A stretch of DNA of 64,000 bases from Lactobacillus bombicola (GCF_900112665.1 NZ_FOMN01000002.1:62001-126000), one strand, 5' to 3'; numbered from the stretch's first letter, positions 18,931 through 28,272 are shown. Notes: generated by a model from the letters alone, not told the origin. Numbers and translations: made by a program.

Positions 18931-19004
<74 letters not shown>

Positions 19005-19008
19005 TTTA

Positions 19009-19037
19009 ATAAAAAAACTCACCTAAAGTGGTGAGTC
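19009..19037 (-). terminator. Terminator between tRNA-Gly and tRNA-Pro
   Basis: ACTCACC/GGTGAGT stem with loop ACTTTA and seven T's on the minus strand, ending a few bases before the tRNA-Pro gene. Confidence 0.8.
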
Positions 19038-19047
19038 TTTATTAGAG

Positions 19048-19119
19048 AGCGGAAGACGGGATTCGAACCCGCGACCCCCACCATGGCAAGGTGATGTTCT
19101 ACCACTGAACTACTTCCGC
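19048..19119 (-). tRNA. tRNA-Gly (anticodon GCC)
   Basis: 72 nt beginning GCGGAAG and pairing with CTTCCGC; anticodon loop TTGCCAT; T arm GGTTCGAATCC. No encoded CCA. Confidence 0.95.
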
Positions 19120-19131
19120 AAGACATCTATT

Positions 19132-19159
19132 ATTATAGCAGACAGATATAGTTTTGCAA
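19132..19159 (-). promoter_or_regulatory. Promoter of the tRNA genes
   Basis: TTGCAA (19154-19159), a 16-base spacer, TATAAT (19132-19137) preceded by TGC (extended -10). Confidence 0.75.
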
Positions 19160-19276
19160 CCCTTTTTTTAAAAAATCTAACTAGCTAATTACTTTATAAA
19201 ACAAAAGATTATCATATATTAGCAAAAATTTGGTATACTTTTTACCAAGTAATAATTAAAAAAGGGGAGAAAAACC

Positions 19277-20089
19277 GTGCAAAATGAACTAGAAAATTTA
19301 TTGCACTTACCCAAAAATCAACTATCCTTTACTGATCAACATGTATATATACTCTTAAATAATCTTGGTAGTATTGATCCACATCTTCGCGATAACCTTA
19401 GTTACAGTCTTTTAGCACGTGGTTTTCAGGAAAATTCTTTTAACAAAGAGCAACTTAGAATGATTATCGATTTTTTTATTAATAAAAAGACCTTGTTTCA
19501 TCAAATTACTGAACCTGAAAATGATTCTGTTTTTTTGCGCACCTTCACTGCCCTATTGGGAGCACTAATTTTGGCAATGGATAGCGACCAGACAATTTTA
19601 ACCAACGATGAACGGCAAACAATTTTCAACTGGAGTATTGCATATTTAGAATTAGAAAAGGATTATCGCAGCTTTGTCAAAAATAAAGGTTGGGCCCATA
19701 GTATCGCACATGGTAGTGACTTTTTAGCTGCAACATTGCGACATCCCAAATTTATCATTCAAGACCAAATAGATCTTTTAAATTTAATCCGAACGATTTT
19801 TAACAATATGCAAATTACCTTTGTTGATGATGAAGAGAAACGCTTGGCTTATGCTTTTTTTCAAGGGCTTAAGACTCAAAAATTTTCTACTTCTACTTTT
19901 ATTGAATTCATTAATGAATTCAATACTGAACGCTACCAAAAATTAGCCAATGACAATTTACTCGGCTGGCATCAATTAAGTACTTGGTTAGCAATACTTC
20001 AAAGTTGGTATTTTCTCCTAGAAAAAAGGCCCGAATTACAAGTACCAATTGCTAATTTAATTGAAAAATATTATGATGCTTATAAATAA
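19277..20089 (+). CDS. DUF2785 domain protein
   Basis: 270-residue cytoplasmic protein. The family signature is clear: LGSIDPHLRDNLSYSLLARG near residue 32, EKDYRSFVKNKGWAHSIAHGSDFL near 128-151, and a helical C-terminus. The function of DUF2785 is not known. The start is GTG at 19277, with AAGGGGAGA 8 bases upstream and a TATACT box about 45 bases before it. It is monocistronic, between the tRNA genes and the decayed lysS element. The 3' end is followed within 8 bases by the lysS fragment. Confidence 0.88.
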   Translation: MQNELENLLHLPKNQLSFTDQHVYILLNNLGSIDPHLRDNLSYSLLARGFQENSFNKEQLRMIIDFFINKKTLFHQITEPENDSVFLRTFTALLGALILAMDSDQTILTNDERQTIFNWSIAYLELEKDYRSFVKNKGWAHSIAHGSDFLAATLRHPKFIIQDQIDLLNLIRTIFNNMQITFVDDEEKRLAYAFFQGLKTQKFSTSTFIEFINEFNTERYQKLANDNLLGWHQLSTWLAILQSWYFLLEKRPELQVPIANLIEKYYDAYK

Positions 20090-20096
20090 ACGTTGA

Positions 20097-20168
20097 CCTA
20101 TTTTTGGCTAAGTCTTCTTCAACTACACGTTAAATATCTTCAAGATGCTCTAGACGCATTATTGGGAA
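20097..20168 (-). pseudogene. Duplicate 3' end of lysS (candidate attachment remnant)
   Basis: Translates as FPIMRLEHLEDI-stop-RVVEEDLAKNR. This aligns without gaps to the C-terminus of the intact lysS product ([20 protein letters not shown], then AKKA). It has the same strand as lysS, which ends 3.8 kb away at 23927. One in-frame stop shows it is not expressed. Confidence 0.85.
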
Positions 20169-20186
20169 GAATTATTAGACTGCTCA

Positions 20187-20681
20187 TTAATCTTCAAACT
20201 GTATGAACTGTTCTGGTTTCAGATCCTTAGTTACATCAACATATATACCTAAATTTGTTTGAATATCCAAATGTCCTAAAGCTTCTTGAATAACTTTTAT
20301 ATTTATTCCAAATTCAATCAATCTAGTAGTAAATATATGCCGCAATGTATGGCAACTAAAGTTAAGTAATAAATTTTTTCCTTTATATAATAGAACTTTT
20401 ACTTAAAGCGTTGAAATTGGCATCCCTAATAAGGTGTATTAATACCATATCCTGTTTTGCCTAGCTTTTGAACGATTATAGAACACAAGTGCTTGACTGC
20501 AGGCTCTTTATTTAAACTCTGACATTTTCACCTAATTCAGAATCACCTGACTTACATGACTTAAGAATATAAGTTAGCTTTTCTTCTACATGTTAAAGAA
20601 AGCCAATTCATCTTTATTCAAAATAAATGTTGGAGTTATATCTGACTTAGTATGCTGTGATCTTGTACGGTCCCATGTCAC
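20187..20681 (-). pseudogene. Degraded tyrosine integrase
   Basis: The last 57 codons are clear: NFSCHTLRHIFTTRLIEF (HxLRH box), EALGHLDIQT (second His), LGIYVDVTKD (Tyr), then a stop. Upstream the reading frame is broken by stops and shifts near 20403 and 20430 (KTGYGINTPY, then stop). The other end has a perfect AAAGGAGG before a GTG at 20681 starting MTWDRTRSQHTKSDITPTF. It is a dead integrase lying beside the lysS 3'-end copy. Confidence 0.82.
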
Positions 20682-20697
20682 TCACCTCCTTTCAAAT

Positions 20698-21465
20698 TTA
20701 ATTAGCCGAAACATACTTTTTTATTCCTAATCTCCATAAAAATCTAGAAATTACATAAAAAAGGACCAATAAAATCAAATAATAAATAAAATATGACTGT
20801 ATTCCATATTTCAAAAATTCATTAGTGATATTCGTTGCTAATAATATAGGTAGCACGAATACAAAAATATTTTGTATTATTTTAGGAAATATTTTTGTAG
20901 GCCGTGATGCAAAATTGAATAAATCTTCAACAACTCCACCTAATCCTACTAATCCGTTAAACCAAAATAGCAAAGTTAAACATATTTGATTCAAGACAAA
21001 AATCATCAAAGCAGTTGTAATTATTAAAATATTAACAACTATAAATTGAAATTGTGTTATTACTTCTTTATTTAGAAAAATGATTAGCAAAATATACGTA
21101 ATTATAAAATTAAAAATACTTGGAATATCTATACCTCTAATTGCAGATAGCCAATACGAAGAACTAGGTCTGATTAGAACATAATCTAAATTGCCTTCTA
21201 AGATATCATCATTTAGTTCTTCATGTCCTAATATAAAAAATATATTATAGACATATGTAGAAGAGTTAACAAAAGTTATTAGAATAAAATATTGATTTTC
21301 AGTCCAACCGGGAATACTCCGATTATCAGCATAATAAATATTCCCTGTTACCAATTCAATAATCAAAAATATCAAGGCTAAAACAAAAGTTATAATACTT
21401 GTTGTTCTATAAATCAAGAATTCTTCAATACTTTTTTTCCAGATTGTTTTACCAATTCTTATCAT
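20698..21465 (-). CDS. ABC-2 type exporter permease (ABC2_membrane_6-like)
   Basis: 255 residues with about six hydrophobic segments (for example TTSIITFVLALIFLIIELV and QYFILITFVNSSTYVYNIFF). A central DDILEGNLDYVLIRPSSSYW loop is the hallmark of the former DUF990 permeases. It overlaps the second permease by 4 bases and is last in a three-gene operon. The substrate is unknown. This gene set is the only intact cargo between the lysS 3' end and its copy. Confidence 0.82.
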   Translation of the reverse strand: MIRIGKTIWKKSIEEFLIYRTTSIITFVLALIFLIIELVTGNIYYADNRSIPGWTENQYFILITFVNSSTYVYNIFFILGHEELNDDILEGNLDYVLIRPSSSYWLSAIRGIDIPSIFNFIITYILLIIFLNKEVITQFQFIVVNILIITTALMIFVLNQICLTLLFWFNGLVGLGGVVEDLFNFASRPTKIFPKIIQNIFVFVLPILLATNITNEFLKYGIQSYFIYYLILLVLFYVISRFLWRLGIKKYVSAN

Positions 21466-22217
21466 GCACCTACACCTTCATACTTTTTAATTCCTATTTT
21501 AAAAATATATTTTCTAAGGAAATTAAAACCAACTAGCCATAAAAAAACTACAAAAAAATATTTAATAATCGCATTAGTATTGCCCCCACTAATTATCAAC
21601 CTTGCAGGTACGTCAGTAACCAAAGAAAAGGGATTATATTGCAGCCAACTATAAATTCTTTTATCCAGCATATTTAAGGGAAAGTACAATCCGCCCAGAA
21701 GTAAGTAAATTGCGTTTATGCCGTTACGTAAGGGCCACATATTAATAATCCAAAAACTTAATTCTCCAAGTAACAACATCAAGTTAAAAAACATAAAATT
21801 TGCAACTATAAAATAGAAAAACAAAAAAACAACTATAATAAAATTGTTAGAGAGTATTACTAGTAAGACCAAATAGAATATTAGTATATAAAATTGCCTA
21901 CCAAAGCTATACAAAAAAATATACCAAAAAAGTGATATAGGTTTAGTTATATACATTGATAATCTTCCAGAACTGATTAAACCCGCTAAATAATAAAGTG
22001 GAGTAGTTGTAAATATCAAGGTAGTTGTATTAGTAAGAATCAAATATCTGGCCATGTTTATAAAATCAGAATGTGGTAGTAATAAATTCCATATCCATAA
22101 AGATACTGCCAAGTTAGCTACCTGTAATATTATTGTAAGGATTATATTAGAGCGAAAGACCAAATTATCCTTCATCCCTAAATATAAAATAGGCATATAC
22201 TTTTTAATTTTTTTCAT
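21462..22217 (-). CDS. ABC-2 type exporter permease (ABC2_membrane_6-like)
   Basis: 251 residues with six predicted membrane segments and the family loop SSGRLSMYITKPISLFWY, the counterpart of LEGNLDYVLIRP in its partner. It probably forms a heterodimeric channel with the 20698-21465 product. It overlaps the ATPase gene by 14 bases upstream and the partner permease by 4 bases downstream. Confidence 0.82.
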   Translation of the reverse strand: MKKIKKYMPILYLGMKDNLVFRSNIILTIILQVANLAVSLWIWNLLLPHSDFINMARYLILTNTTTLIFTTTPLYYLAGLISSGRLSMYITKPISLFWYIFLYSFGRQFYILIFYLVLLVILSNNFIIVVFLFFYFIVANFMFFNLMLLLGELSFWIINMWPLRNGINAIYLLLGGLYFPLNMLDKRIYSWLQYNPFSLVTDVPARLIISGGNTNAIIKYFFVVFLWLVGFNFLRKYIFKIGIKKYEGVGA

Positions 22218-23151
22218 TAGCTTTATCCCATTCTTTATATATTGATAAAACCAAATCTTCGATTGTCATTCCTTGCCGATTAATAGATATTATATTTTTC
22301 TCTCCTACACTATCAATTTCATTCTGTAATTCTGAAATTGATAGTACTTTTTCTTTAGCAACCATATTGTTATTTGGATCCAAGAATTTAACTTTAAATT
22401 TTTGATGATCGTTTATATCCACTGGTAACGAATTTAAAGATCCGTCAAAAACAATGTGCCCCTGGGCTAAAATAAGTAATCGCTTAGAAATCGCTTCAAT
22501 ATCACGTAAATTATGTGACGTAAATATAATCGTAGTTTGATTTACTCTATTTTCTTCAAGTAAAAAATCATATATATTTTTTTGAGTCCCTATATCCAAG
22601 CCTAAAGTAGGTTCATCTAGAAATAAATATTTAGGTGAATGAATAAGTGTACATAATAACTCACATTTTACCCGCTGACCTAAAGATAATTTTCGAACAG
22701 GGATTTTAATGATATCTTTTAAATTCAACACTTTTATTAAATAATTTAATCTTTTTTTATAATCTTCATCATTTAATTGATAAATCGCACTGAGCATATT
22801 AAATGTATCTATAGGTGGCAAGTTCCAAGAAAGCTGGGTCTTTTGGCCAAACATTACACCAATATTTTGATAAAATGATCTCCGATGCAAAGCTGGATTC
22901 ATATTATCAACCCTAATATCGCCTTCAGTTGGTTCTATTATCCCCGTTAATAATTTTGCAAAAGTAGTTTTCCCTGCCCCGTTAGGTCCAATCAATCCTA
23001 TTAATTCACCATCAGAAATGTTTAAATTTAGTGTATCAATTGCCCGCTTTTTTTGATTCTTGCGTTTAAAAAAGTCGTGCACTGAACCTATTAACCCAGG
23101 ATTTTTTTCAAATGTTACATAATCGAATGAAACATTATCTAGTCTGATCAT
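22204..23151 (-). CDS. ABC transporter ATP-binding protein (ABC-2 exporter)
   Basis: 315 residues. Walker A GPNGAGKTTFAK, Q-loop region GVMFGQKTQLSW, signature KLSLGQRVKCEL, Walker B YLFLDEPTLGLD and switch His in IIFTSHNLRD are all present, so it should be active. The C-terminal ~80 residues are the extension seen in ATPases paired with ABC2_membrane_6 permeases. It is the first gene of the operon and has a good promoter at 23182-23209. Confidence 0.88.
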   Translation of the reverse strand: MIRLDNVSFDYVTFEKNPGLIGSVHDFFKRKNQKKRAIDTLNLNISDGELIGLIGPNGAGKTTFAKLLTGIIEPTEGDIRVDNMNPALHRRSFYQNIGVMFGQKTQLSWNLPPIDTFNMLSAIYQLNDEDYKKRLNYLIKVLNLKDIIKIPVRKLSLGQRVKCELLCTLIHSPKYLFLDEPTLGLDIGTQKNIYDFLLEENRVNQTTIIFTSHNLRDIEAISKRLLILAQGHIVFDGSLNSLPVDINDHQKFKVKFLDPNNNMVAKEKVLSISELQNEIDSVGEKNIISINRQGMTIEDLVLSIYKEWDKANEKN

Positions 23152-23181
23152 TTTCTCTCACTTACCTCATTAATAATTAAT

Positions 23182-23209
23182 ATTATACTCATATTATTCT
23201 TAATGTAAA
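23182..23209 (-). promoter_or_regulatory. Promoter of the ABC exporter operon
   Basis: TTTACA (plus-strand 23204-23209), a 16-base spacer, TATAAT (23182-23187), 31 bases before the ATPase start. Confidence 0.75.
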
Positions 23210-23257
23210 CATTTTAGATAGCCTATTTTTAAAAATTACTTTTTATTTCTACATAAA

Positions 23258-23342
23258 CAAAAAAAGTGAGCATAAAGTCTACCACTAATCATTTTGAGTA
23301 CTCGCAAAATCTTAATTTCAACTACTAAAATCACTTTTTGTG
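23258..23342 (-). terminator. Long imperfect hairpin, terminator-like
   Basis: CACAAAAAGTGA (minus strand, 23331-23342) pairs with 23258-23269 (11 of 12). A smaller ATTTTG/CAAAAT hairpin lies inside, and a T run follows on the minus strand. It may be a terminator or a structured remnant. Confidence 0.4.
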
Positions 23343-23375
23343 CCTATTTAAAATAATTTTTTGTTTAAAAACGAG

Positions 23376-23424
23376 TAAAAAGCCTATCAAATTAATCCTT
23401 TTAAGTACTAATCTGATAGGCTTC
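23376..23424 (-). terminator. Rho-independent terminator downstream of the 70-residue ORF
   Basis: AAGCCTATCA pairs with TGATAGGCTT (10 bp, extended by ATTA/TAAT), followed by T's on the minus strand. Confidence 0.7.
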
Positions 23425-23487
23425 AATTAATTTTAAGCATAAAAATATGATGGAAAAACGAAATCATCTACATGAGTTGATTCTATC

Positions 23488-23700
23488 TTATATACTTTTT
23501 CCCATAATCTTTTCTTCTTCATCATCACCAAATAAAGAAAGCTGTTGATTAACGACTGGACTTGAATCATGGCTTGTAGCAATTAATTTCTTTAAGACAT
23601 AATCGTTAAAGTAAACTACAAAATATTTAAAGAAATTGCTTTCAAACGGATCATCTATCAAATCAATCCTCTTTGGCCTTTTTTTGCATTTGTTATGCAC
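23488..23700 (-). CDS. Small protein with a beta-clamp-binding-like motif, unknown
   Basis: 70 residues starting with GTG (MHNKCKKRPKRIDLIDD...), with no good ribosome site at the start. The C-terminal part contains QQLSLFG followed by DDEEE. QLSLF is the canonical pentapeptide by which polymerases, MutS/MutL and other proteins bind the sliding clamp, usually near a C-terminus. It may be a fragment of a larger DNA-metabolism protein left in the decayed lysS element, or a real small protein. It has its own terminator downstream. Confidence 0.4.
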   Translation of the reverse strand: MHNKCKKRPKRIDLIDDPFESNFFKYFVVYFNDYVLKKLIATSHDSSPVVNQQLSLFGDDEEEKIMGKSI

Positions 23701-23745
23701 TGTTTTGCTATTTAAACACCTTATAAAATTATTGTAATTATATTT

Positions 23746-23792
23746 TATAAAAAAATCTCATATCTATGTTTAAAAACATAAATATGAGATTT
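23746..23792 (-). terminator. Terminator of the lysS operon
   Basis: A near-perfect 18-19 bp stem (AAATCTCATAT...ATATGAGATTT) followed by seven T's on the minus strand, 135 bases after the lysS stop. Confidence 0.9.
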
Positions 23793-23926
23793 GATTTTCG
23801 TCAGCCTTTTACCAAATTAGTTTCAAAATTGATGTATTCTTGGTGTAGACACTATCATTTTTAAATAATTTAAGGATTTAAAAGCAAACCTAAACTTTAT
23901 TGCTAAAACACTCTAGAAGCCTAACA

Positions 23927-25474
23927 TTAGTCTTTCTTAGCCTTTTTAGCTAAATCAGCCTTAACTTCTGCTTCGACACTTTCAATATGCTCTGGACGCA
24001 TTGTTGGGAAGAGTAGTACATCCCTAATTGCTGGAGCATCAGTTAAAAGCATTACTAAGCGGTCAATCCCGATACCTAGACCACCAGTTGGTGGCATGCC
24101 ATATTCCATAGCTCGCAAGTAGTCCTCATCAATCATATCAGCTTCATCATTACCGGCTTCTCGCTCAGCCATTTGGGCTTCAAATCTTTCTCTTTGATCA
24201 TCAGGATCATTTAATTCTGAAAAGGCATTACCATATTCTTCACCCATAATGTAAATTTCAAAGCGATCAGTAAAACGAGGATCATCGGCATTCTTCTTGG
24301 CAAGTGGCGATATTTCAACTGGATGACCATAAACAAAAGTTGGATCAACAATTGTTTCTTCACAGTATTTTTCAAAGAAGGCATTAATAATGTGACCAAC
24401 TTTCCAAAAACCTTCAACCTGAATGTCATGCTCATTAGCTGTTTGAATAGCATCTTCAATGCTCATCTTTTGCCAGAAGTCAACTCCAGTTTTTTCTTTA
24501 ATTAAATCAACCATGTGAACCCGACGGAATGGCTTACCTAAGTCAATCTCAGTTCCCTGATAAGTAACCTTACCGTCATCTGTAACTACATTAGCAGCCG
24601 CACGAATAATTCCTTCTGCTTCATCCATAACATCATGAAAATCCCAATATGCAGCATACGTTTCCAGTTCAGTAAATTCTGGATTATGATGGGTATCTAA
24701 ACCTTCATTTCTAAATACACGGCCAATTTCATAAACTCGCTCCATATCACCAACAATTAAACGTTTAAGTGGTAATTCAAGCGCGATTCTCATATATAAA
24801 TCAATATCTAATGCATTGTGATGTGAAATAAATGGACGCGCTTCAGCACCGCCCGGAATATTATGTAAAACTGGCGTTTCAACTTCTAAAAATTCTTTTT
24901 GATTTAAGAAATCGCGAATCGCTTGAATAATCTTAGTCCGGTTAACAAAACGTTCATAACTTGCACGATTAGAAATAAGATCAAGATAACGCTGACGATA
25001 AATTTGCTCAACGTCTTTTAAGCCATGATATTTATCTGGTAATGGTCTTAGTGCCTTAGATAAAAAGGTAATATGCGTGGCACGGATTGTTAATTCACCG
25101 GTGTCAGTCTTCATAACTTCACCGTCAATGCCTAAGAAATCACCAATATCTGACTTTTTAAATATTTGATAATTTTCTTCACCAACTGCATCTTTACGTA
25201 CATAAATTTGAATTTTACCAGTTCGATCGTACAAATCTGCAAAACCAACTTTACCTTTTCCTCTTTTAGCCAACATACGACCTGCAATTTTAGTCTTTGG
25301 CAATTCAGCATTTAATTCATCTTTGTCAGTATAAGCATACTTTTCATTCAAAGTTCGGGCTAAATCTGCTCGAGCAAATTTTCTCATACCAAATGGTTCA
25401 ATCCCATTATCACGTAGCTCTTCCATTTTTTGGCGACGAACAATTAACTGATCATTCATTTCATTTTTAGCCAA
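23927..25474 (-). CDS. lysS: Lysyl-tRNA synthetase, class II
   Basis: 515 residues. It has an N-terminal OB fold (about 60-165, [20 protein letters not shown]) and a class II catalytic core with motif 2 [18 protein letters not shown] and motif 3 [16 protein letters not shown]. The start is TTG at 25474 with GGAGG 9 bases upstream. It is last in the dusB-lysS unit. The 3' end is duplicated at 20097-20168, suggesting it once served as an integration site; the intact product's last residues ([11 protein letters not shown]) may have been supplied by the incoming element. Confidence 0.96.
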   Translation of the reverse strand: MAKNEMNDQLIVRRQKMEELRDNGIEPFGMRKFARADLARTLNEKYAYTDKDELNAELPKTKIAGRMLAKRGKGKVGFADLYDRTGKIQIYVRKDAVGEENYQIFKKSDIGDFLGIDGEVMKTDTGELTIRATHITFLSKALRPLPDKYHGLKDVEQIYRQRYLDLISNRASYERFVNRTKIIQAIRDFLNQKEFLEVETPVLHNIPGGAEARPFISHHNALDIDLYMRIALELPLKRLIVGDMERVYEIGRVFRNEGLDTHHNPEFTELETYAAYWDFHDVMDEAEGIIRAAANVVTDDGKVTYQGTEIDLGKPFRRVHMVDLIKEKTGVDFWQKMSIEDAIQTANEHDIQVEGFWKVGHIINAFFEKYCEETIVDPTFVYGHPVEISPLAKKNADDPRFTDRFEIYIMGEEYGNAFSELNDPDDQRERFEAQMAEREAGNDEADMIDEDYLRAMEYGMPPTGGLGIGIDRLVMLLTDAPAIRDVLLFPTMRPEHIESVEAEVKADLAKKAKKD

Positions 25475-25494
25475 TTACTTTTCCTCCATTATAT

Positions 25495-26517
25495 TTATAG
25501 CTTAATTTCATTTTTGACCGCTTTTTGCGCATGCCATTTTTCATATTCTGTCACAAAATTATCAAGCAGATCATAGACTTCTTGGGCAGTCCAAACTTCA
25601 TTTATTTTAGCACGAGTTCGAGCTGAACGGGGAACTCCTTTTAGATAATAGGCAGCTTGCTGTCTAAATTCTGGAACTGCAATTTTTTCTCCCTTTAGTT
25701 CGACTAATCCCTTAAGCTGATGCTTAGCTGTCTCAACACGCTCTCCTACTGTCTGTTCGGGCAGTTTTTCACCCGTTTCTAAGTAATGCACCATATCTTT
25801 TAAAATCCAAGGATTACCAAGTGCTGCTCGTCCGACCATGACCGCAGTACAACCAATTTCATTCAGGGCTCTTTGAGCTAACTCAGGTGTAGTAATGTCT
25901 CCATTGGCTACAAAGGGTACATCTAGTACCTGAGCTACATCATGCAAAGTCTCCCAGTCCGCTTCACCTGCATACATCTGCTTGCGGGTTCGGCCATGCA
26001 TCGCAATCATACTGGCACCAGCTTCTTGGGCAGCTAAAGCATTTTCAACCGCAAAAATATGCTTCCGATCCCAACCAATTCTCATTTTAATTGAAACTGG
26101 TTTAGAAACATTTTGCACAACTTTATGCACCATTTGATAAATTTTATTGGCATCAAGCAACCATTTTGATCCAGCATCAGTTTTAGTTACCTTAGGTACC
26201 GGACACCCCATATTAATATCAATAATGTCAGCAGCAGTGTGTTGGTCAATATACTGCGCCGCTTCCAGGAGTGTTGCTTCAGTACCGCCAAAAATCTGAA
26301 TACTCATCGGATGTTCACGCGGATCAACTTTCATCATCGACATCGTCTTTTTATTACGATAAATTATACCGTGATCAGAAATCATTTCACATACAACTAG
26401 TCCTGCCCCAAATTCTTTACAAATCATTCTGAAGGCAGAATTAGAAACTCCTGCCATTGGAGCGACTACCACGCGGTTGGGAATGGTTAAATCACCAATT
26501 TTCCAGCTATTGTCCAC
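25495..26517 (-). CDS. dusB: tRNA-dihydrouridine synthase B
   Basis: 340 residues, FMN-dependent TIM-barrel enzyme reducing uridines in the tRNA D loop. VVVAPMAGVSNSAFR near the N-terminus, the catalytic Cys in INMGCPVPKVTK (about residue 101), KMRIGWD and MVGRAALGNPW are all conserved. The start is GTG with AAAGGATG upstream. The lysS start lies 20 bases downstream, so the two are cotranscribed as in many Firmicutes. Confidence 0.95.
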   Translation of the reverse strand: MDNSWKIGDLTIPNRVVVAPMAGVSNSAFRMICKEFGAGLVVCEMISDHGIIYRNKKTMSMMKVDPREHPMSIQIFGGTEATLLEAAQYIDQHTAADIIDINMGCPVPKVTKTDAGSKWLLDANKIYQMVHKVVQNVSKPVSIKMRIGWDRKHIFAVENALAAQEAGASMIAMHGRTRKQMYAGEADWETLHDVAQVLDVPFVANGDITTPELAQRALNEIGCTAVMVGRAALGNPWILKDMVHYLETGEKLPEQTVGERVETAKHQLKGLVELKGEKIAVPEFRQQAAYYLKGVPRSARTRAKINEVWTAQEVYDLLDNFVTEYEKWHAQKAVKNEIKL

Positions 26518-26623
26518 ACAATCATCCTTTCAAATACTCTAATATCATAACAAAAACAAACCCCTAAAGAAAATTTCATTGTAGCATTAATTAAAAAATA
26601 CTATAGAAGGGCTTTTTTACCAA

Positions 26624-27247
26624 TTAATCAGAGAAGAAATCACTTGGTGCCACCCGATTATAATAACGTAAAAAGGGCTGCTTACTATGATCAGCAACAG
26701 AAATTCTGGTAACACTTGCATTTTTAGCTTCACCAATTATTGCAATGTTAGGCGTATGCAATATGTTTTGAACCAATGCCCTTGAAGCTGTGCCATGAAA
26801 TACCAAAAGTACTGTTTCATTGACATGCCTGTGTACAAGATCTTGCCAAAATTCCATCAAGCGCTCATTTAAATGCTGATAGCTTTCACCCGAACAGAAA
26901 TTAGTATAATTTTCTGTAAAATAGCCTAACTCGTCAAATGCTTCGGGATACTTGGCAAGTAGTTCTTGAGCTGGTTTCCCATCCCAATTGCCGTAGTCAA
27001 TCTCTTTTAAGCGGTCATCGTAAATAATATCGTGCTTACCACGATCTAAAATTTCAGCTGTCTGCTTTGCACGAATTAAGGGACTAGCATAGACGTAATC
27101 AATTTTTTCTATATCAAAACTATCTCCTAAAGCTGTAACTTGTTTAATTCCTGTTTCATTCAAAGGTAAATTAGTACCGGCACCATTAATGGCAAAAGTT
27201 TTATTAGTATCAGTTTGGCCATGCCGTACAATATAAACATTTAGCAT
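26624..27247 (-). CDS. Histidine phosphatase family protein (phosphoglycerate-mutase-like)
   Basis: 207 residues from MLNVYIVRHGQTDTN. The RHG motif with the phosphorylated His is at residues 8-10, the second Arg in PLIRAKQTAEI, Glu in EIDYGNWDG and the second His in LVFHGTASR. It is a two-histidine-phosphatase-fold enzyme acting on phosphosugars or nucleotides; the substrate cannot be told. The start at 27247 is preferred to an in-frame codon 90 bases upstream because GCGAGG precedes it and the fold begins there. Confidence 0.88.
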   Translation of the reverse strand: MLNVYIVRHGQTDTNKTFAINGAGTNLPLNETGIKQVTALGDSFDIEKIDYVYASPLIRAKQTAEILDRGKHDIIYDDRLKEIDYGNWDGKPAQELLAKYPEAFDELGYFTENYTNFCSGESYQHLNERLMEFWQDLVHRHVNETVLLVFHGTASRALVQNILHTPNIAIIGEAKNASVTRISVADHSKQPFLRYYNRVAPSDFFSD

Positions 27248-27364
27248 TGGGCTGATCCTCGCTTTCTTATTTAGATTAACTCTTTCATTATAATAAAAAC
27301 CATACGATATCGCATCTCTATTTTTATTAACATGCAACTATACTTTAAAATACTGTGCTTTTAT

Positions 27365-28231
27365 TTATTGAATAATATTCCTTAATTCTTTTTCAGTAAA
27401 TTGATATTTATTTCCACAAAAATTGCACGTTAATTCAGCACCATGGTCTTCTTTAATCATCGTTTCAATTTGACTTGTTTTTAATGTTGCCAGAATCTGA
27501 CAATATTTTTCCTTTGAGCAGTCACATTTATAAGCCACATCTTCCCTAGTTAATATTTTACAATCATTCCCTAAAATCGATTCTGCCAATTCCTCTGGTG
27601 TCATTCCAGCCAAAAAAGCGGTTGACAAAGCTGGTAAATGATCAATCCGCTCAATAGTTTTTGTAATCAGGCTGTCACTTGCCCCAGGCAATGCTTGAAG
27701 CATAAATCCACTTGCTTCACCAATTGTATTATTAGGATTAACAAAAACTGAAAGCCCTACTGCAGAAGGAATTTGTTCTGACTTAGTTAAATAATAGGCA
27801 ATATCTTCCGCAATTTCACCAGATACAATAGGAACTTGCCCAGTATAGGGTTCTTTTAACCCTAAGTCCTTTGTCACTTCAAGCCATCCTTGACCAACTG
27901 CCTTTTTAACATCAATATGCCCACCCGCTTTAGCAGGCAAAGCGATATGCGGATTTTTTACATACCCCTTAACAGTTAAGTCAGATTTAGCTGTAACAAT
28001 TGTAGGCCCAACGGGACCATCGCCAAGTAAGCGGATTGTGAGTTCTTCCTGATCCGTTAATTGAGCTCCTGCAAGTAATTCACCTGCAAGTAAAGTTCGT
28101 CCTAAAACAGCAGAAGCGGCTGACCAAGTATTATGTCTAGTCTGTGCTTCTTGCACTAAATTTTTAGCCGAAATGGTTAATAACCGTAGATTTTTTGTTT
28201 TGTCAATTGCTTTCATTAAGTAATCGCTCAT
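27365..28231 (-). CDS. hslO: Redox-regulated chaperone Hsp33
   Basis: 288 residues. The C-terminal zinc switch is present as CDCSKEK and CNFCGNKY, whose cysteines release zinc and form disulfides on oxidation, activating holdase function. The N-terminal half has the Hsp33 fold (RLLGDGPVGPTIV, VSGEIAEDIAYYLTKSEQIP). The start has AGGAG 5 bases upstream. A terminator for ftsH abuts this ribosome site, so expression may depend on read-through or a promoter hidden in the hairpin. Confidence 0.95.
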   Translation of the reverse strand: MSDYLMKAIDKTKNLRLLTISAKNLVQEAQTRHNTWSAASAVLGRTLLAGELLAGAQLTDQEELTIRLLGDGPVGPTIVTAKSDLTVKGYVKNPHIALPAKAGGHIDVKKAVGQGWLEVTKDLGLKEPYTGQVPIVSGEIAEDIAYYLTKSEQIPSAVGLSVFVNPNNTIGEASGFMLQALPGASDSLITKTIERIDHLPALSTAFLAGMTPEELAESILGNDCKILTREDVAYKCDCSKEKYCQILATLKTSQIETMIKEDHGAELTCNFCGNKYQFTEKELRNIIQ

Positions 28232-28242
28232 TGTATTCTCCT

Positions 28243-28272
28243 AAAAAAATAGAGCCTAGCTAGGCCCTATTT
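28243..28272 (-). terminator. Terminator after ftsH, abutting the hslO ribosome site
   Basis: AAATAGGGCCTA / TAGGCTCTATTT stem (one mismatch) with a two-base loop, then seven T's that run directly into AGGAG of hslO. Confidence 0.8.

Noticed and set aside
23258-23342. Small inverted-repeat transposable element (MITE)
   Set aside because: The ends pair, but no target-site duplication is visible and a T run suggests a terminator; no second copy was noticed in the window.
26518-26623. Terminator between the histidine phosphatase gene and dusB
   Set aside because: AAAGCCCT and AGGGGTTT could pair, but the loop is over 40 bases with a mismatch; too weak to list.
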